NCBI GenBank assembly: GCA_020859985.1 | Contig: JAJBVD010000018.1 | Coordinates: forward strand, 1-49,173 | Origin: Clostridiales bacterium | GTDB taxonomy: Bacteria; Bacillota; Clostridia; Lachnospirales; Lachnospiraceae | DNA length: 49,173 nt | Direction: 5' to 3' | Part shown: piece by piece, positions 47,731 to 49,173 of the stretch | Layout of the letters: each line of letters starts with the position of its first letter | Numbering within the stretch: position 1 is the first letter of the stretch | Position numbers and translations under genes: made by a program | Notes under the pieces: model-generated | The model's database searches: none | Seen by the model: the letters and a program-made list of their open reading frames with translations, nothing else | What the model was told of the DNA's origin: nothing

Positions 47731-49107
47731 CTATCTGCTTAAACACTCCGTCACCTGAAAATCATAGCCGGACGAGGCGTAAGACCTCACCTGACTGTGC
47801 GTCTCATTATCCTGAAAATGCCACCATTCGCTGGCAAGCGTCGTAAGTCCGGTATCTATGAACGAATACGTGCCGTAACTGTCGCCGATAAAAACAGTAT
47901 CCAGCAGAATCGCGTTCTCATCCATCCCATAAGCATAATTCGCAGGGATTTTTTCCGCATTCGGAGAGTAATACTTTACCGCAGCCGTACTCAGCTCATG
48001 CATATCCGTCTGCATATAAAGCTCCTTATATTCCCCGCTTGCAGCGTCATACTTACAGAGTGTCACGTCAATCGCAGAACCGGTATTGTGAGTAGACAGT
48101 GACTGTGCAAGAAACCAGCCTGTCCCCCAGGTATAGACGCTCCCGGCAACCGTCGTGCTGTAATCAATATTTTCTTTAACCGTGGAATTGCTGTTATACA
48201 AAACCTCAAGTGCGGACGCAATTTCCAGTGTGATCGAATGCGGCCGATAGGAATCATATATTTTCAGCGTATACAGTCCGCCTGTCGTCACATAGGCATT
48301 GTACTGCGCAATCGCCACTTTCTTTGCAAACGAATACATCACCGGCGCCAGATACTCATATCTTCCAAGCCGCTCATTCCAGACCTTTCCTTCGCTCTCC
48401 AGGGTCCCTGCCGAATACAGCTTCTCCCCCGTCACGCCCTCAATCTCATATCCGGAGGATTTGAAGATTGAATCATACGCGTTGGTAATGTCATACTCCA
48501 TCAGCGGAAGGACATCCGGCAGGTTGATCATACAGTAGCTGTGCTGCAAAAAACCGCTCGTCCCGTCCTGCAGCGTCACTCTCCACCAGTCTCCGCTCTC
48601 CTCCTCGATACAAAAAGCTGTCCCCGCCGACAGTGTCTGCACCGCGGCAGCGGAAGAAGAAGCCTCCTCACGCAAGGTCAGGCTGGTGGTCGTCCAGCCG
48701 GTCGCTCCCGGCACATCCAGTTCAAAGTAGTCCGCCGTTATGTAAGAATCAAAGCCGTCTACCGGAACATCAACGTCTTCCTCGGTCCCCGCATCGGCCG
48801 TCTGCTGCCCCGAGGCATCCTGCCCGTCTGCATATGCATCTGAACCGTCCTCATCGTCCTCTGTTCCTGTATTCTCTCCGGAACCATCCTCTCCCAGGCC
48901 GTCATCCGCATTCACCAAAGCCCCGCTTTCTGTTGAATCCGTATCGCCGGACTGTGATCCGGAGGAGCCAAAATATTCCAATTCCGTATAATTTCTGACA
49001 TTTCCATCTGCGTCCTCAATCGAAAGGATATAATCGTCCGGCGAAATTTGGATACAGAGCACAAAAAGGAGAATGATCAACGAAAAAAAGCAAAAAAGCT
49101 TTTTCAT
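47731..49107 (-). CDS. Secreted SH3b / VanX-like M15 peptidase, copy 2
   Basis: A 458-residue paralogue of the 41826-43280 protein. The N-terminal MKKLFCFFSLIILLFVLCIQ is a signal peptide or anchor; about 50-120 is an Asp/Gly/Ser/Thr linker quite unlike copy 1; the SH3b domain spans about 143-190 and the peptidase the rest. The VanX motifs are kept: KIYDSYRPHSI, STHNTGSAIDVTL (H340, D347) and SEWWHFQD (E427, H430). From the SH3b domain on, the two proteins align without large gaps and are clearly recent relatives; the linkers do not align. ATG at 49107 is used; a GTG at 49116 follows GAGGAGG and cannot be excluded. The final 66 bp of the window hold only its upstream region. Confidence 0.9.
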   Translation of the reverse strand: MKKLFCFFSLIILLFVLCIQISPDDYILSIEDADGNVRNYTELEYFGSSGSQSGDTDSTESGALVNADDGLGEDGSGENTGTEDDEDGSDAYADGQDASGQQTADAGTEEDVDVPVDGFDSYITADYFELDVPGATGWTTTSLTLREEASSSAAAVQTLSAGTAFCIEEESGDWWRVTLQDGTSGFLQHSYCMINLPDVLPLMEYDITNAYDSIFKSSGYEIEGVTGEKLYSAGTLESEGKVWNERLGRYEYLAPVMYSFAKKVAIAQYNAYVTTGGLYTLKIYDSYRPHSITLEIASALEVLYNSNSTVKENIDYSTTVAGSVYTWGTGWFLAQSLSTHNTGSAIDVTLCKYDAASGEYKELYMQTDMHELSTAAVKYYSPNAEKIPANYAYGMDENAILLDTVFIGDSYGTYSFIDTGLTTLASEWWHFQDNETHSQVRSYASSGYDFQVTECLSR

Positions 49108-49173
49108 CCTGTCCACCGCCTCCTCCTCATATAGTCAAGCGTTTTTTCGCTTAAATTCAAGGTTTTTTGTTGC

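Noticed and set aside
1-49173. tRNA, rRNA, CRISPR arrays, insertion-sequence transposases, prophage genes
   Set aside because: I read the intergenic gaps for tRNA-like ends, array-like direct repeats and transposase frames and found none. The repeats present are few, unevenly spaced and palindromic, so they are not a CRISPR array.

Overview
The window looks like chromosomal DNA of a low-to-mid GC, spore-forming anaerobic Firmicute, most likely a gut Lachnospiraceae (Clostridium cluster XIVa) relative. This rests on the yqfC-yqfD-phoH-ybeY sporulation/rRNA-maturation cluster, the DUF177-rpmF-plsX-acpP-rnc-smc-ftsY block, a Pol I with no visible proofreading motif, acetate kinase beside tmcAL, and several secreted BspA-type, transglutaminase-like and VanX-like proteins. 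Family assignment is inference; no rRNA or tRNA gene is present to anchor it. Most genes lie on the minus strand.

Layout. 1-7.8 kb: a small-molecule catabolism region with a cut D-2-hydroxyacid dehydrogenase, PxpC/PxpB-type 5-oxoprolinase subunits, a LysR regulator, an RraA-family aldolase-like protein and a PLP aminotransferase (all minus), then glycerate kinase and a YczE-type membrane protein (plus). 7.9-9.9 kb: GH42 beta-galactosidase. 10-17 kb: folate salvage, DUF896, a MurJ/SpoVB-like flippase, a DUF3048 protein, ybeY, phoH, yqfD and yqfC. 17-19.3 kb: an NYN ribonuclease-like protein and threonine ammonia-lyase. 19.4-27.1 kb: ftsY, smc, rnc, acpP, plsX, rpmF and DUF177, with a near-perfect housekeeping promoter in front of DUF177. 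27.2-32.4 kb: ackA, a secreted transglutaminase-like protein, tmcAL (plus) and a cysteine desulfidase-like gene (plus). 32.5-33.8 kb: an AAA_14/DUF4143 ATPase. 34-37 kb: a BspA-like leucine-rich-repeat surface protein. 37-39.8 kb: DUF711 and ACT partners and a WalJ-like metallohydrolase. 39.9-49.1 kb: a Fn3/transglutaminase-like protein, two VanX-like paralogues, coaE, polA and a zf-HC2 membrane protein.

Most unusual signals. (1) The last 66 bp of the cysteine desulfidase gene are repeated 1,596 bp downstream, directly against a strong terminator, and the ATPase gene lies between the copies. This looks like a small cargo inserted at a gene end that regenerated the end. A 33-bp tandem repeat carrying a promoter sits at the right side of the insert. 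(2) A 27-bp interrupted palindrome (GTAACTGT-N11-ACAGTTAC) occurs seven times, only between genes, with a conserved asymmetric spacer. (3) Three intergenic hairpin clusters look like small mobile or MITE-like repeats: one has 19-bp imperfect terminal inverted repeats, and two are flanked by 10-bp perfect direct repeats. (4) The left-hand genes could together degrade a hydroxylated pyroglutamate- or glutamate-like compound to glycerate; this is a hypothesis only.
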